This document shows, one piece after another, positions 1 to 11,690 of a stretch of 64,000 nt of DNA (position 1 is the stretch's first letter; each line of letters begins with the position of its first letter). A program made the translations under genes and the position numbers. The stretch is taken from contig NC_089588.1 in NCBI RefSeq assembly GCF_019320115.1, positions 118,000,803-118,064,802 of the forward strand, read 5' to 3'. The DNA is from Miscanthus floridulus (lineage: Eukaryota; Streptophyta; Magnoliopsida; Poales; Poaceae). The notes under the pieces were generated by a model. It did not search any database. It saw only the letters and a program-made list of their open reading frames with translations, and had not been told where the DNA came from.

Positions 1-500
1 GGCGGTGCGCCGGTGGGGGAGGAGGGGCGCTGGGGCCGGGTGAAGAAGGGGGAGGGGAGGGGCGGCCGCCCGTAGAGGAAGAAGAAGGCGGTGGGGCGGG
101 CGTGCGTGCGTAGCTGCGGCGGCGGCGCAGCGTGTGCGTGCGTGCGTGAGGAGAGCCGAGCAGGCGAGTCTGCGAGTGCGTGCGTGCGAGGGTGTTTGGG
201 GGCGGCGGTCGGCGGGTTAGGGTTAGGACTTCTTTGTTTTTTTATTTATCCTATGCATGCATATATTTTTTGTGCGTTTTTAAAGAACCGATAGAATAAA
301 TTGCATTTTTCTGTGATTGCTGATTTTTCCGTGTGTGTATTGTCACGCACAGAAAAGTCATACAATTATTCTGTGGGTTTTCGTATTTTTTTGTCGGGAT
401 ATTTTGGAACCGACAGAATAATCGTAATTTTTCTGTGCGTACCAAAAAAACGCACAGAAAAAATTCTTCACCCACAGGGCAATTCGAGTTTCCAGTAGTG
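1..500. mobile_element. Right end of a CACTA (En/Spm-type) transposon
   Basis: The segment ends at 500 with the inverted complement of CACTACTGGAAACTCG, a typical CACTA terminus. The adjoining AAC (501-503) could be the 3-bp target duplication, but the left end lies outside the window. From about 250 to 480 it carries repeated short motifs in both orientations (TTTTTCTGTGCGT and its complement), the usual subterminal binding-site array. Positions 1-240 are GC-rich and contain CCTAACCCTAACC on the minus strand, like a plant 5' untranslated leader with a telo-box, so the element probably carries a gene reading left out of the window. No protein is recognisable. Confidence 0.75.
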
Positions 501-1216
501 AACCCCTCCTGTTCCATTAAAAAACAATGAAATGAGTATATTTTTTCATCATGATTATCACCACAAATTGTTAGATTGGCAGGAAGTTTGGCTATACCAT
601 TATAAGACTGGCTACCACTTCGCTCACTGAAGTTGTATAGTACTCCCTCCCTTCACCAAAAGTGATGCTTTGTAGAGTACGGAACTTGTAGTTTTGAGAA
701 GAAAGATCATTATGTGCATATAATTTCCCAAATTGTGTTATATGGAGATATATGCAAGGATTATATTACTGTTGAATATAGTTAGCTTGATCATTACCTT
801 ATCTGAAATATATAATTAACTACGACTGTATATGACCATATGATAAAAAATCTCATTGACTCAATGAAGTGAGTAAATTATGAAAAGATAAATTTGTTTA
901 CATTTTACCGTTTACATGGATAACTTAAAACCCAGCATGTATTGTTTTCACAACAGGATTACCATATTTTAATCTTTATGAGTTGGAGACCACTGCGCAT
1001 TACATTTCAGAGCAAAACATCAGTCTAGGAGGTAGTCCATATGATTGGTTTTCGTTGTTCGTTCTAGGTTTATTTTCATGTTACACATAGTATAATTGTG
1101 CTGGTCCGGTTCAGTAGATATGACATGGCAGGATAACATTGTTTTCATGGTATATCGGGCATAACAAAAACTGATTGTTAGCAATAGCACATGTGGTGGG
1201 TGAAAGGTTACAAGTA
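501..1216. repeat. Duplicated segment, copy A (empty site for CACTA-3)
   Basis: This stretch is nearly identical to 37,418-37,558 joined to 55,012-55,553. Copy A runs straight through CTGAAGTTGTATAGTACTCC near 630-650. In copy B the same junction is split by CACTA-3 with GTT on both sides. Small differences are scattered substitutions, a TACCATTA repeat difference near 600 and about 46 bp near 1,155-1,200 that are absent from copy B. Homology stops at a CA/CG microsatellite in both copies. No coding frame is convincing. It may be part of an unrecognised transposon or a duplicated intergenic segment. Confidence 0.85.
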
Positions 1217-1228
1217 AAGTTCAGCAGT

Positions 1229-1250
1229 CACACACACACACACACATACA

Positions 1251-1320
<70 letters not shown>
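1229..1320. repeat. (CA)n followed by (TA)n microsatellite
   Basis: An almost uninterrupted CA dinucleotide tract of about 80 bp ends in a short TA tract. The minus-strand reading frame that crosses it is a low-complexity artefact at this end. Confidence 0.95.
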
Positions 1321-1321
<1 letters not shown>

Positions 1322-1329
1322 ACTTAGAT

Positions 1330-1785
1330 AAGCTCTGAAATGCCTGGACATCATCATTACCGGTCAGTGCTGCTTCTTGATGGCTAGTATCAGCTTGATT
1401 AGTCCCCTGAGTCGACGGATGTGGAATATTGTAGTAAACCGGTCCAACCTGATCAATTGGATATCCATGAAATGCCTCTTTCATGGTGTTGTGGAATGTA
1501 TTCAAGAAAACTGTATTATGGTTCAATATGGCACCATGAACAGATTTGTTTACAGCCTCTATGAAGAAATGCCGATCCTTAGCTTGGTCTATATCTGACT
1601 GCCCATGCAACTAAACTCTTGGTAGTGGATATTTCTGAATAACTTTGTTGTCACATGTCTTGGTGTAGGACAACAAACACTTGCTCTAAAAATTATTCTA
1701 TAGCTTTGCCAATGACATCTTTATCCTCATCAGGTAGGTCTTCATAAGGCACCATAAGAATGTCACTGTTGTTGTAAGTCGCCAT
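1330..1785 (-). pseudogene. LTR-retrotransposon gag relic
   Basis: A minus-strand start at 1,783-1,785 opens a short frame with NNSDILMVPYEDLPDEDKD. It meets stops soon after and continues in another frame (about 1,610-1,330) containing FIEAVNKSVHGAILNHNTVF and further polar sequence. The arrangement, a start codon shortly after a putative primer-binding region, resembles the 5' part of a grass Ty3/gypsy-type gag. I did not find a zinc knuckle, protease or polymerase. It is broken by stops and at least one frameshift and is truncated at the CA microsatellite. The family assignment is inference. Confidence 0.45.
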
Positions 1786-2245
1786 GACGATTGTGGGATC
1801 CCACCTAGCGTGCCAGAACATGTGTCGACGCAAAAATATGTCAATGCACCTGGCACAAAACAAGCCGGAAGGATTTTCTTAGGATGAGCCCGAAGATCCG
1901 CTTGGCTTCAATGCAGGACCAGTCGACCCTACGAATTCCACCCGAGGGCGTGCTAGTCAATTTGACCTGCAATTGACAAGGAGAGAAAGTTTATCAGTAA
2001 TTTAAGGTGGAACATGCCAGTCTTACCTAGATAGTTCCAAGTGTGCTACTTCGGGAGTAGCCAGATGGGAGAAATCGACTAAACAGCCGATACGCGAAAA
2101 AATTGACTATTAAAGACGGTAAAGCTTATGGGTTGCGATTACTCATGAAACCACTAGAAATAAAAAAGATAGATCCTAAAATTCTTACAAAAAACCTAAA
2201 ACATTTTGCAATCAAATTGGTAGACTATAATCACCATTGTAAATA
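1786..2245 (-). mobile_element. Probable LTR/leader remnant of the same retroelement
   Basis: Upstream (minus sense) of the gag-like start is TGGCACGCTAGGTGGGATCC, which has the position and style of a primer-binding site plus leader. Next to it, about 1,825-2,245, is a region that could be the end of a long terminal repeat. No second LTR or target duplication is visible, so the limits are uncertain. It ends where a new CACTA terminus starts at 2,251. Confidence 0.35.
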
Positions 2246-2451
2246 ATAGTCACTACTACACAAAGGAGGCGGGCCAAATTGATTAACGGAGGCGGGCATT
2301 GCAACCGCCTCCAATCAAAGGTCATGATTAATACAGATTAACCAAGGCGATAGATGTCCGCCTCCATTAATCCCATTAACCGAGCCGGGTGTCTTAACAT
2401 GCCCGCCTCCGTTAATGTTCTCCAGAAAATCCAAAAAATAAAAAAATCTTG

Positions 2452-2520
2452 CGACTTTGGAGAGTCAAACCCACGACTTGTTATTCAGTAGCAATATCTC
2501 TCTACCACTACACCACTCAC
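2452..2520 (-). other. tRNA-like module (A/B box) in CACTA-1
   Basis: On the minus strand TAGTGGTAGAG is followed about 35 bases later by GGGTTTGACTCTC, matching the spacing and character of Pol III A and B boxes. A tRNA cloverleaf with a proper acceptor stem is not evident, so I do not call a tRNA gene. Similar modules recur in CACTA-3. Confidence 0.45.
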
Positions 2521-3229
2521 TCATTTTTTATTTTATATAATATCTATCTTTTTATATCAATATTTTGTAATCTTATATTGGATATTTTGGCTACTAAATG
2601 AACTCGAATGAAAAAAACCTCTAACTACAAAGTTTTAAATCTTATCGAGTACTACAACTTTGGTATCGGATGTATCTCTATCAGAGATAGTTTGAAATTT
2701 TCAAAAAATTGAGTCTCAAAACATGTGAATTTCAAACACATATTTGAGACTTTAGATGACTTTAAATAAAAAACTTCTCAATATTGAACATGTAGATCAG
2801 GTCAGCTACAAAAACCCTATCATCCGGTTAATTTTGGAAAACCGGACTAAAACTAATGCAGTAGCCCCAGCACAAGGGTTAGATTGTGGCATACCCACTA
2901 AAAGAAAAACAACAACACGCCCTAGCACGAGGGCAAATGGTGGCACAACCACAAATACACCAAAAAGCGAAGAAACTACAACACCAAGACAGAGGAACTC
3001 TTCAACAATGCCTCCAAGGAGGTGAATGACGTTGCAACGTAATCATTGTCAGCCAAGCAGCAAGAGATGACTCCGCAAGAGCTTGGCAAGGCTTTCGCCC
3101 GAGCCTTGTGCCGAGGGATTGAGCAGGCCGATCTAGGGGAAGCGGTAGCAAGAGGTTCTTTGGTGACACCATCAACAAGGAGAACCTCGTCACTGGTCCA
3201 GACTAATCTGAGCTGAGCTTTCACCCAGA

Positions 3230-3700
3230 ACCTTTGCCAGTGCTCCCCTTGACCCCCCGCATCGGAGGGAGGCACGCATCGGCAATTCTCCATGCCTGGA
3301 CGGAGGGATGCCGGTCGCCGCCACTCCACGCGGAGCCGTTCCCGAACTCGCCCGTGATGGTGGGAGGCACGCACCATCAAACGTCAATGCCTGGATGGAG
3401 GGGGGGTACCGGTCGCCACACCACCACGCGGAGCAGTTCCCAGACTCGCCCGCGGCGGTGGGAGGCGCGCACCGGCTATCATCCTCGCCTGGATAGGGGC
3501 GGGGGGTCTTGCCGGCCGCCGCCACACCGCGCAGAGCCATTCCCGGACTTGCCCGTGATGGTGGGCGGCGAGCACGGGCAGGCGTCCGTGCCTAGACGGA
3601 TGGGGGTTCCGGTCGCCGCCACACCGCAGAGCTATTCTCGGACTCGCTTGCAATGGTGGGAGGCGCGCACCGACAAGCGTCCACGCCTGGACGGGAGTGG
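3230..3700. repeat. GC-rich minisatellite, period about 94-104 bp
   Basis: About five diverged units are marked by the landmark GCCTGGA (or GCCTAGA) at about 3,294, 3,389, 3,487, 3,591 and 3,685, each followed by GTCGCCGCCAC-like sequence and GTGATGGTGGGAGGC-like sequence. All the long reading frames here on both strands are by-products of the repeat and the high GC content. Confidence 0.8.
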
Positions 3701-4430
3701 ATATGGTGGAGACTTAGTGAGGCGACCGCGGCGGGTCGCAGTGCGCCACATTGGGGAGAGTGGTGCCGGCCGCCGCCATGCGGGGACAGCGGACCGAGAC
3801 GGGGGTTGAGGAGCCGGCCGCCGCCACATGAGGACAGCAGAACCGGGTCCAGGGCGTCGGGGTCTCGGGTGACACGAATCCACCCCTTTGGCCGTCCAGG
3901 CATCGGGGACGTCGCCACATCGTAGGGCGGGGCGCCGTTCTAGGTGGACGTGCTCCGCCTGCCGCCCACACCGCACAGGCCGGGGCTGGCAGACTGGAGG
4001 CCAGCCGGCTGCCACCGCACCGTGCAGATCCGGGGCTGGGGTGCCCGGATCCACCCAGCAGCCGGCCGACAGTCGCCAGAGACGAAGGGGAGAGCGCAGC
4101 CGCACCCTGCAGATTGGCCGGCAGTGGAGACGAAGGGGAGAGCGCCACGCCGCACCCTGCAGATTGTCGCGGCTGTATTCCACCTCCGTGTCACATCTCG
4201 TTTCGCCTTGTCGCCGCGGCTGCTCTTGAATCGACCTCCAAGCTAATTAATCTGCGGTGCGGCTGTGGTAGGCCATGACCATGACGCAGCTGAGCTTTGG
4301 ATCATTCTCCACAAGGTTCAAGAAAAGAAAAAGAAAAAAGGGTGCAAATTTCATTCAGCAACCGCCGTGTCTAGAGGTTTAAGACATATCAGAGACAATA
4401 CCCTTCTTAAATAAAAAATGATTTGTTTCG
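3701..4430. other. GC-rich non-genic stretch with short repeats
   Basis: The sequence continues the GC-rich body of CACTA-1. Near 4,080-4,180 GACGAAGGGGAGAGCGC and CCGCACCCTGCAGATTG each occur twice about 50 bp apart, a small tandem duplication. Overlapping open frames on both strands have no recognisable domain and are not called. Confidence 0.5.
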
Positions 4431-4587
4431 GACCACTACGTTCGCTGGTCTGAAACCTAGCTGAAAAACACTATTCCGACTGAATTGTTGTGAGAGAAAA
4501 ACACTGTTCGGCTGGTTTGGTGAACAGTAAACTGAGAGGGGAACCAGCCGGCTGGCTGGTCTGAACCAGACCAGCGAACGGCCCTAA
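4430..4587. mobile_element. MITE with GTTCGCTGGTC terminal inverted repeats
   Basis: The left end reads CGTTCGCTGGTCTGAAACC and the right end reads GACCAGCGAACGGCCC, its inverse. Internal AACACTGTTCGGCTG-type sequence is typical of a common panicoid MITE. The adjoining TAA at 4,585-4,587 may be the target duplication, which would fit a PIF/Harbinger-like origin, but the left copy is not clean. Confidence 0.7.
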
Positions 4588-5890
4588 ACAATACCAGGGC
4601 TGCTGGCTGCATGGCTGGATTCTCTTGTTCCATGGCTGGAATCCCAGTGGGCAAATAATGCGTCGTGTGGAAACCAGGCAGCGGCAATGCAAGAAGGCAC
4701 CATGAGGCAATGCAAGCAATTCATAAAGCCTCCTCAAACTTTCGCACAACATAAATACGTTCCAAGCTTGTTAGAATGTACGAACCACAGAAAGGTCGAG
4801 AAACTAATAATACAAGCCAGGAGTTCAGCAAGAAGAAAAATTTTGCAGGTTCTAAATAGGCAGCAGAGTACACTGAAACTTTGATACAGCATATTAGAAT
4901 AGAAAATGGGTCGGTTGAACATAAGAGCCGACACAGTCGAGTCAACTTGTGGTGATGGCCTGATGTAGTCTGGCACGCATTGAAGCCAACACCATTTGGG
5001 CTGCACCACGGTTCAACCAGAAACATGGATCAGAAACACTAATCTGCGAGTGGAAGAAAGTTGGTCAATAATTCTACTGAATCTTCTTCTGATATTATGC
5101 TTACAACCATAAATTATTCGATGACCAAAGTGCTTGTTTCCTAGTGATTAATCATACAAGGATGTGTCACAGACTCACAGGTGACAGATTATAAACAAGT
5201 GACCTATGTACAAATCAAACGACGGAACCAACCATCGAGGCAGCAAACAGAGTAGCGGCTGGTGGCTACAAACAGAGTTAGTGCAGCCACTAGAAACGGT
5301 TCAGTGACTATACCTACGTCCGATGTATAATGGATTCACCGAAAATCCGTATATGCTAAAATACGTTTGGCAGTTTCATCATTGCTAAAAATAAAATACT
5401 ACTCGCCCTCGCGAAGCAAAAATGTAATTCATACATCAGCTTAGATGTCCACATGCATGTATTTGCATATTGGGAATGCGACGGTGCTGTAGCAGCAATG
5501 TCTCTTTTAGACCATTCTATGTAGTCAGGACTCAGAAATCATAATGTTATTTGTTTGCCGGAAATTAGGCTAACAGATTTTCAAAATCTGCGAAGTCGGA
5601 AAAACTCAGACGCACTCGAATGGCTGACACGCACGAGGAGCAACAGTGACACCATCAGCTAGGATAGGACAGAACAGGGTGGAGAGAGTACTTACACTGT
5701 AGCATGTAGAACCAAATTCCGAAAGACACATTATTATTGTCTTCCCGCTGGAAATTCAGATTAATCTAATAATTAATTGAGTAGAGACAAGCAAGTGATA
5801 TACATATATGCCAAAAAGGAGACAGAATTGTAACTAGACAGAAACAAATAAAGAGGGAGATATTAACTACAAAATTCTCAGCGTACCTGA
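4588..5890. other. Intergenic region downstream of the NBS-LRR gene
   Basis: This is AT-rich, ordinary-looking sequence with no convincing gene. It includes the 3' flank and presumably the 3' untranslated region of the minus-strand NBS-LRR gene. I see no repeat structure or RNA gene. Confidence 0.5.
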
Positions 5891-8800
5891 TTAATAATAT
5901 TTATGCATATCACACGTGGGATGGTTGGGATGGACGTTGCATGCGTTTCTCAGCGCAGCCAATGCAGCATCCCCCTCCGCAGCAGACACGCCACTACAAA
6001 CGATCAGCCCTCTGAGTACATGAAGGGAAGGCAGGTACTCCAAGCCGATATTCCCACATTCACTATTGTTATCTTTTAGGGCCCGCAAAGGGACATCAAA
6101 CCTAAGCGCTTCAAGATTTGGCATCACGCCAGAGGGTACAACTTTTCTGGAGTCATTGCTTTTTCCAGAGGCAAAGGGCATAGCATCTTCTCCATTCCAT
6201 ATATGCAATGAAATGCTAGCGTCCTCCTTGTTGGGCTGCTCAAACTGGACCATTAGATTGGTCCCCAAGTTCCTCAACTTCTGGAAGAAGCAGCCATCAC
6301 CAGCGTTAATATTACTTGCTGTTACTGTGGACTTTGTTCCCAGGCTAAGAAAACAGAGTGCCGGCAACCTAGCAAGGAGTTTCAGATCCTGCTCATCCAT
6401 AGTAGTCACCCACAGTTTCAAGTGGGACAAGTTGCGAAGACGTAAGGGATTAATGCATGACGGCAATTTAGACAATTTAATAATAGACCATGACAAATAT
6501 TGGAGAGGTCGTGGGAGCAGAAAGCCTGCTGCTTCCCACATGGCTGTATCCACGCCCCAACCTAAACCACCCAAGTGTATATGCTGGAGCTTTTGCAGAT
6601 TGCTTAGAGACTCCATAAAATCTCTCTGCATGCTCTCGTCCATCCCTTTAGTGCCGAACATGAGCACCCTGAGTTCTCGCAGGGTGCCTAGCTCCTTCAA
6701 AAACTTTTTGGGCTTATCACAATCATTGAATATTATCAGCTCCTCTAGGGAAACTAGCTTCCCAATCCCATCAGGCACCTTGCTGTAAGCACGTAGTCGG
6801 ACCAGCTCTGTTAGGTGCACAATGCTTGCTGGCAACGTTCCGTCCACATCTAGTGTTTGCAGTAACTTTAGATTCCCTATTTGTTTTGGGAGCTCTAGGG
6901 CATGACCTCGGCATCGTATTCCAAGATACCTCAAGTGAAGTAAATCACCAAGATGCTCCAGGTGACAACCTTCCTTAAAGTTGCAACCCACTATATCCAG
7001 CACGCGCAAAAGTTTAAATCTCAAAAACTGTTGCCAGCTATCAATAGAACACATGAATGCAGTATATGACCTCACTTTTGGCATCCTAGTAACCATGGCT
7101 TCAGAATTAATGTGCTCGGCTATTCCATTTTGGTGGGTTAACCGACGGACATTGCTTAGTGTAGGTGTTCCTTCCACATTGCCTCCTAATATAGCAATAA
7201 AGTTTTCTTCAGATGAAAGCTTACGCATCAGATCAAGAACCATATCATGAACACGACAGCCTGATACTGTTCCATCCAAGTCGTTCTCCACCACCTGGAT
7301 CAAGCTTCTATTAATGAGATCGTTGAAGTATCTTTCTCCAAGCTCCAATAATCTTGTACCTTGTTTCCCATCGATAAATCCTTCAGCTACCCACTTCCAT
7401 ATCAAAGAATCCTTTCTAATCACATAGTCTTCTGGATATGTACTTAGATATAGTAAGCATGTCCTCAAATATGGAGGAAGATGGTAGTAGCTAAATGAAA
7501 GTATTGTCATAGTCTCTTCAGCTTCCATATTGCCTTTGGATCCAAAACAAATAGAGTTCAACACCTCAGACCATTCATACTTTTGTTTACCGGCCAACAA
7601 ACTAGCCATTGCCAGGATTGCTAATGGTATACCACCACATTTCTTTACAATTTTATTGATGACTTCTTCTGGTTCCTTATCATGGTACTTCCCCTCTGCA
7701 CCAAATATCCTTGTATAGAGTAACTTCATGGAGTCATCATCAGAAAGTGGTTTTAGCTTGTAAATGTCACCAGCTTCATTGGCAACATCAAACTTACGAG
7801 TAGTTGTGATTACTTTACTTCCACAATTATTCTCAACAAGTGACAGTTTGATTGCTTCCCAAGTGGGCACATCCCATACATCATCAATAACAATAAAATA
7901 CCTATCCACATGAAAGTGTAAGAACCATTGGTTAGTAATGTTTGGAGCTTCTGCAGAAGCAAGATATTTACTAAGATTAAAAAAAATTAGTATGACACAT
8001 CAAACACATGATCACGCTAGTAAAAACAAAACTATGTGTTGATGTTTCAGAATCTTAATTTCGTGCTAACAATCGGCACTGCTGGAAATCATAGAAGAGG
8101 CAATTCAAAAAATTAACCCTACAATTTTTGGAATACTTATGGAAACTAAACACCAATTCAAAGGGGTTATTTGAAAAATCTACATATTTAAGGCCACATT
8201 ATTATAAAGAACATACGTACCTAAGGGCATGTTGCAACACAAGCTGACCGCCTAACCCTAAAACTTTGTTTTCCCCCTCAAATTTATAGTTTCAGAAAGA
8301 AAATATTCTGAAAATCTAAGGACAATTAATAAATACATTATAGTGTATTGCCCTTTTATATAGGGAGCGAAGTACATCTTTCGGCATTCGAAAAGACGAG
8401 CTAAAAGCAGTTACATTAGAGACCACTGAATAAATGGATTTCATCTTATATGTGTGGAGTGGAGAAAATGAATCTCAAGAAGCAATCTGGCATAGATGAT
8501 ATGGAGATAATATATTTTACTATAAGCTACAGCATAGTGAAAACTAGTAGTATCGACTAACTTTGAGCAAGAACATCTTAAAAGGCACTCCCTAAATTAC
8601 AATTTACAATTGGGTTGCTGATGTGTACCTCTTGTTCTCCAGGAATTCTTGGACTTCACGAATTAGGAGTGCCACACCTCTTCTAGTGTTATGAATGTTG
8701 TCATACTTTATCTTGTCAAGATCAAAGAGGATGTCCTTGAAAACTTTTACCAAGTCATGATCCCGTCCAACTGAAACGAAAGCTGCACAGTCATACTGCG

Positions 8801-9458
8801 ATTTTAGGTTGTCATACGCTGCTTTGGCAAGAGTTGTTTTGCCCAGTCCCCCAACTCCTACAATAGAAACCTTCTTGGCAGGCGCAACATCATCTGGTTG
8901 GGATGGATTCAGCATGGATATGAGCTCGTCCCTTGACTTGTTGACACCAATAAGTCGTGTCACTTCTTTGCACATAGCTTTCATGCAGGGATCAAGAGTT
9001 GACGATGTTGCGAGCGGCTTGCACACATTGTCATCAAGTTTGTAATCCTGACGCCTTTTAGCTAGCTCCTCAAGATTCTTCTTGATGTCTTCGATGACAC
9101 CAGCAATACCACGGCGAGCCTTGGCCTTGCTGAACACCTTGCCCATCTTCTTCATAGCGCGTTTGAGCCTGCTCGGGTCAGTAGGCTCACCACCTTCGAC
9201 GCGCACGAGGAAGGTGTCGAGGACATCCTCCATATCATACGATGCCTCCCTGACCTCACGTGCCCACACCTTGACTTGCCCGTTGAGCCGATCCCATGGC
9301 ACCTCCGAGACCTCGCCGAGGAAGGCATAGATGCTCTCCAGCTCGCTGTGGAGCCACTGCACTTGCTTCTTCACGCCCTTCTGGAGCTTGTATTCATCAT
9401 GGAGCAGCTGAAGAAGCTTGGGGGCGAGGCTTCCCAGTGCCCCCGTCACGACACTCAT
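5891..9458 (-). CDS. CC-NBS-LRR immune receptor (RPM1-like NLR), two exons
   Basis: Predicted CDS is complement(5891..7901, 8629..9458), 946 residues with a 727-bp intron. The donor (GT at 8,628-8,627) and acceptor (AG at 7,903-7,902) join LENKR to YFIVIDDVW in frame. Exon 1 has an Rx-type coiled-coil domain (about 5-130) with the EDVLD motif at 77-81 and the P-loop GVGGLGKTT at 201-209. Exon 2 has kinase-2 FIVIDDVW (279-286), RNBS-B GSKVITTTR, GIPL (367-370), VHD (494-496, in place of MHD) and leucine-rich repeats from about 520 to the end. These are the ATP-switch and sensing modules of intracellular pathogen receptors, acting in the cytosol or at membranes. No stop or frameshift interrupts it, so it is probably functional. 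The specific pathogen is unknown. The neighbour at 10.2-11.3 kb is a broken copy of exon 1. Confidence 0.9.
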
Positions 9459-10205
9459 GCTTCTTTCTTCCCTCTCTTGGTTCCCAGTGCAGCAATTCGG
9501 GTGGATTAATAGTGGTACTGTGGTGGTGGCAAGGCGTCCAGTGGGAGGCAGTATTAATTAGACACAGTAGGTAAAGACTTGACGCAGCCAGGATTCCCAG
9601 GAAGTGGCCACCGCACTTGCTTGTGTTGTTTTCCATGGCGTACGGCAGGCACTACGCAACACAAGTCTCCAGTTAACGCGGCTAGGTACGTAGGGGCTTG
9701 CTTTCATCGAGGACGACGGCAGCCCCGCGAGTCTCCGCCAAACCCAAAAAGAGGCGTTCACTTTTACGTCCAGTTGCTCCTTTTAAAACATTTGTGCTGC
9801 TTTCCTCCAAGACCAGCACGACGCTAATACCTTGATCCGCACCTAACGCTAATTCTTCTACCGATGAACACATCATTGTAGCAGTTGGTCCTGCAACTTT
9901 CTTCCTTGAATACTGCAGACACAATCATGGGTAACCATGTGCAAGATGAGATGGACTGACGGGTGCTCAACATGCGATTTATTTATGCCTCAGACCACGA
10001 CGGGAATCTTATTACGACCTAATATATACTAAGCACCTAGCCAAATGAACTAATATGGCACCAAATTCTGGAGTTGGTATATTCCTGATAGGAAAATACT
10101 TCCCAAACACATGAATTATTGAACCGTGTTATTACTAGTAGTATCGTATAATTTAAGAACACCGACAACACTTGAAATTTTGTGCTTAGAACTGGTAAAA
10201 GTATT
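9459..10205. other. Upstream region of the NBS-LRR gene
   Basis: This is the 5' flank and presumed promoter side of the minus-strand receptor gene. I see no clear TATA box at a defensible distance from the start at 9,458. The small overlapping frames on both strands have no recognisable domains. Confidence 0.4.
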
Positions 10206-11309
10206 ATCCTTTTATATACTTGGCGCGAGGAGTCAAGTACATCTTTTTGTGTTCTGATAGACGACTAAGAAGTGTTGCATGACTTGGAAATAATATGCAT
10301 TTTTGTTATATGTGTGAAGTAGAGTGGTAGTAACAAATGAGAATATCAATCTTAGGAAGTCTTCCATAGATTACTCGTAGATAATATTTTTTGTATAACC
10401 TATTGGATAATGCAGACTAGCATACAAGGGCTAACTGAGCAGCTACAGTATCATAAAGGCACTAACAAATTACAATTCGCAAATGGGTGCCTGATGTGTA
10501 CCTCTTGTTCTCCAAGAATTCTCGGAGCTCGCTAATGAGGAGATCAACACCTCTTCCAGTGGTATGGATGTTGTGATACTTGACTTTGTCAAGATGAAAG
10601 AGGATGTCCTTGAAAACTGTAACCAAATCACGATCGCGGCCAACTGACACAAAAGCTCCGCAATCATACTTCGACCTAAGCTTGTCATACACCGCTTTTG
10701 CAAGTGGTTTTGCCCAATCCCGCAACTCCAACAATAGAAACCTTCTTCATGATCTTCTTGTCCAACACATCGTGATCTAGATGGGATGGATTCAGCACGG
10801 ATATGAGCTCCTCCCTTGACTTGTCGATGCCAATAAGTCGTGTCACTTATTTGTACATAGCTTTAAGGCGAGGATCAATCTTTGAGGTAGTTGTATTCTG
10901 CTTGGACATAATCTCGTCAAGTTTGTACCTCTGACGCCTTTCAGCAATCTCCTCGAGAGACTTCTTGATGTCTTGGATGGCGCCAGCAATACCATGGCGA
11001 GCCTTGGCCTTGGTGAAGACTTTACCCATCTACATCTTCTTCATGGCACGTTTGAGCCTGCTCGGGTCAGTAGGCTCCCCACCATCGACGCGCACGAGGT
11101 AGGTGTCGAGGACATCCTCCATGTCATAGGATGCCTCCCTGACCTTGCGTGCCCACACCTTGACCTGCTGGTCGAGCCGATCCCATGGCACATCCGAGAC
11201 ATTGCGGAGGAGAGGGTAGATGCTGTCCAGCTCGTCGGTGAGCCACTGCACCTGCTTCCGAACGTCCTTCTGCAGCTTGTACTCACCATGGAGCAGCTGA
11301 AGAAGCATG
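10206..11309 (-). pseudogene. NBS-LRR exon-1 pseudogene with part of the intron
   Basis: The minus strand is collinear with exon 1 of the intact neighbour from LLQLLH (codon 15 equivalent) to LENKR at 10,502, including the same GT donor. Intron-like sequence also matches, from about 10,490 down to 10,206. Lesions are a missing N-terminus, a short insertion with TAG after KRAMKKM near 11,031, GAA to TAA in the segment equivalent to CKEVTR near 10,848, and a one-base loss just after the P-loop GKTT near 10,705. The NB-ARC remainder and LRR exon are absent. It is a decayed tandem duplicate, not a working gene. Confidence 0.9.
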
Positions 11310-11690
11310 GGGGTTCTATGGCATGCAGTAGCTGATGAGTTAGTAACACGGAAGCAACCAGGCAGCCGGGGTTCTATGGCAGTCATCCCACCTACGCGGG
11401 TAGCACATGGGTCCACGCGAGTCCACGTACTAGACGCCTCGGATACCTACGCTGGTTGCACATGAGTCCACGTGAGGCCGCGCAAGCATCCATGCATGCG
11501 GCTGCACGCCTCACAGTCACCTAGCTAACGCCAACATCCTCGACCTCGATTCCATGCACGCCACGACGCACTGTCTCTAAAACTTTCTCATTATTTACAA
11601 GCACCGAAGCCTGCATCAAATATTTAAGAATTTTTATCGATACCTTCATCAAAATTCAAAGTGGGTTTAACATTTAACAAGTGAAATATA
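11310..11690. other. Intergenic sequence with short direct repeats
   Basis: GGGGTTCTATGGCA occurs at about 11,310 and again at about 11,369, at the truncated edge of the NBS-LRR pseudogene, and reads like repair filler DNA. No gene is visible. Confidence 0.4.

Larger units (their letters stand above)
2251..4380. mobile_element. CACTA-1, left end with truncated body
   Basis: It starts with CACTACTACACAAAGGAGG and is followed to about 2,420 by alternating GGAGGCGGG and CCCGCCTCC motifs, the palindromic-arm subterminal array of a CACTA element. I found no matching right end ending in GTAGTG downstream, so the right limit is a guess and the element appears truncated. Inside it are an unrecognised basic reading frame (2,756-3,025, plus, about 89 codons, Thr/Arg-rich C-terminus) and GC-rich sequence with minisatellite structure. 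No transposase remains. Confidence 0.6.

Noticed and set aside
215..230. GGGTTAGGGTTAGG, also at about 13,651-13,664, as telomeric DNA
   Set aside because: Only two units in each case. Short telo-box motifs are common in plant 5' leaders and GC-rich transposon DNA.
3190..4230. Many overlapping frames of 80-190 codons on both strands
   Set aside because: They arise from high GC and the minisatellite. All phases are open at once and no motif is recognisable.
4471..5026. Frames of 65-101 codons downstream of the NBS-LRR gene
   Set aside because: AT-rich, overlapping on both strands, partly over a MITE, with no domain.
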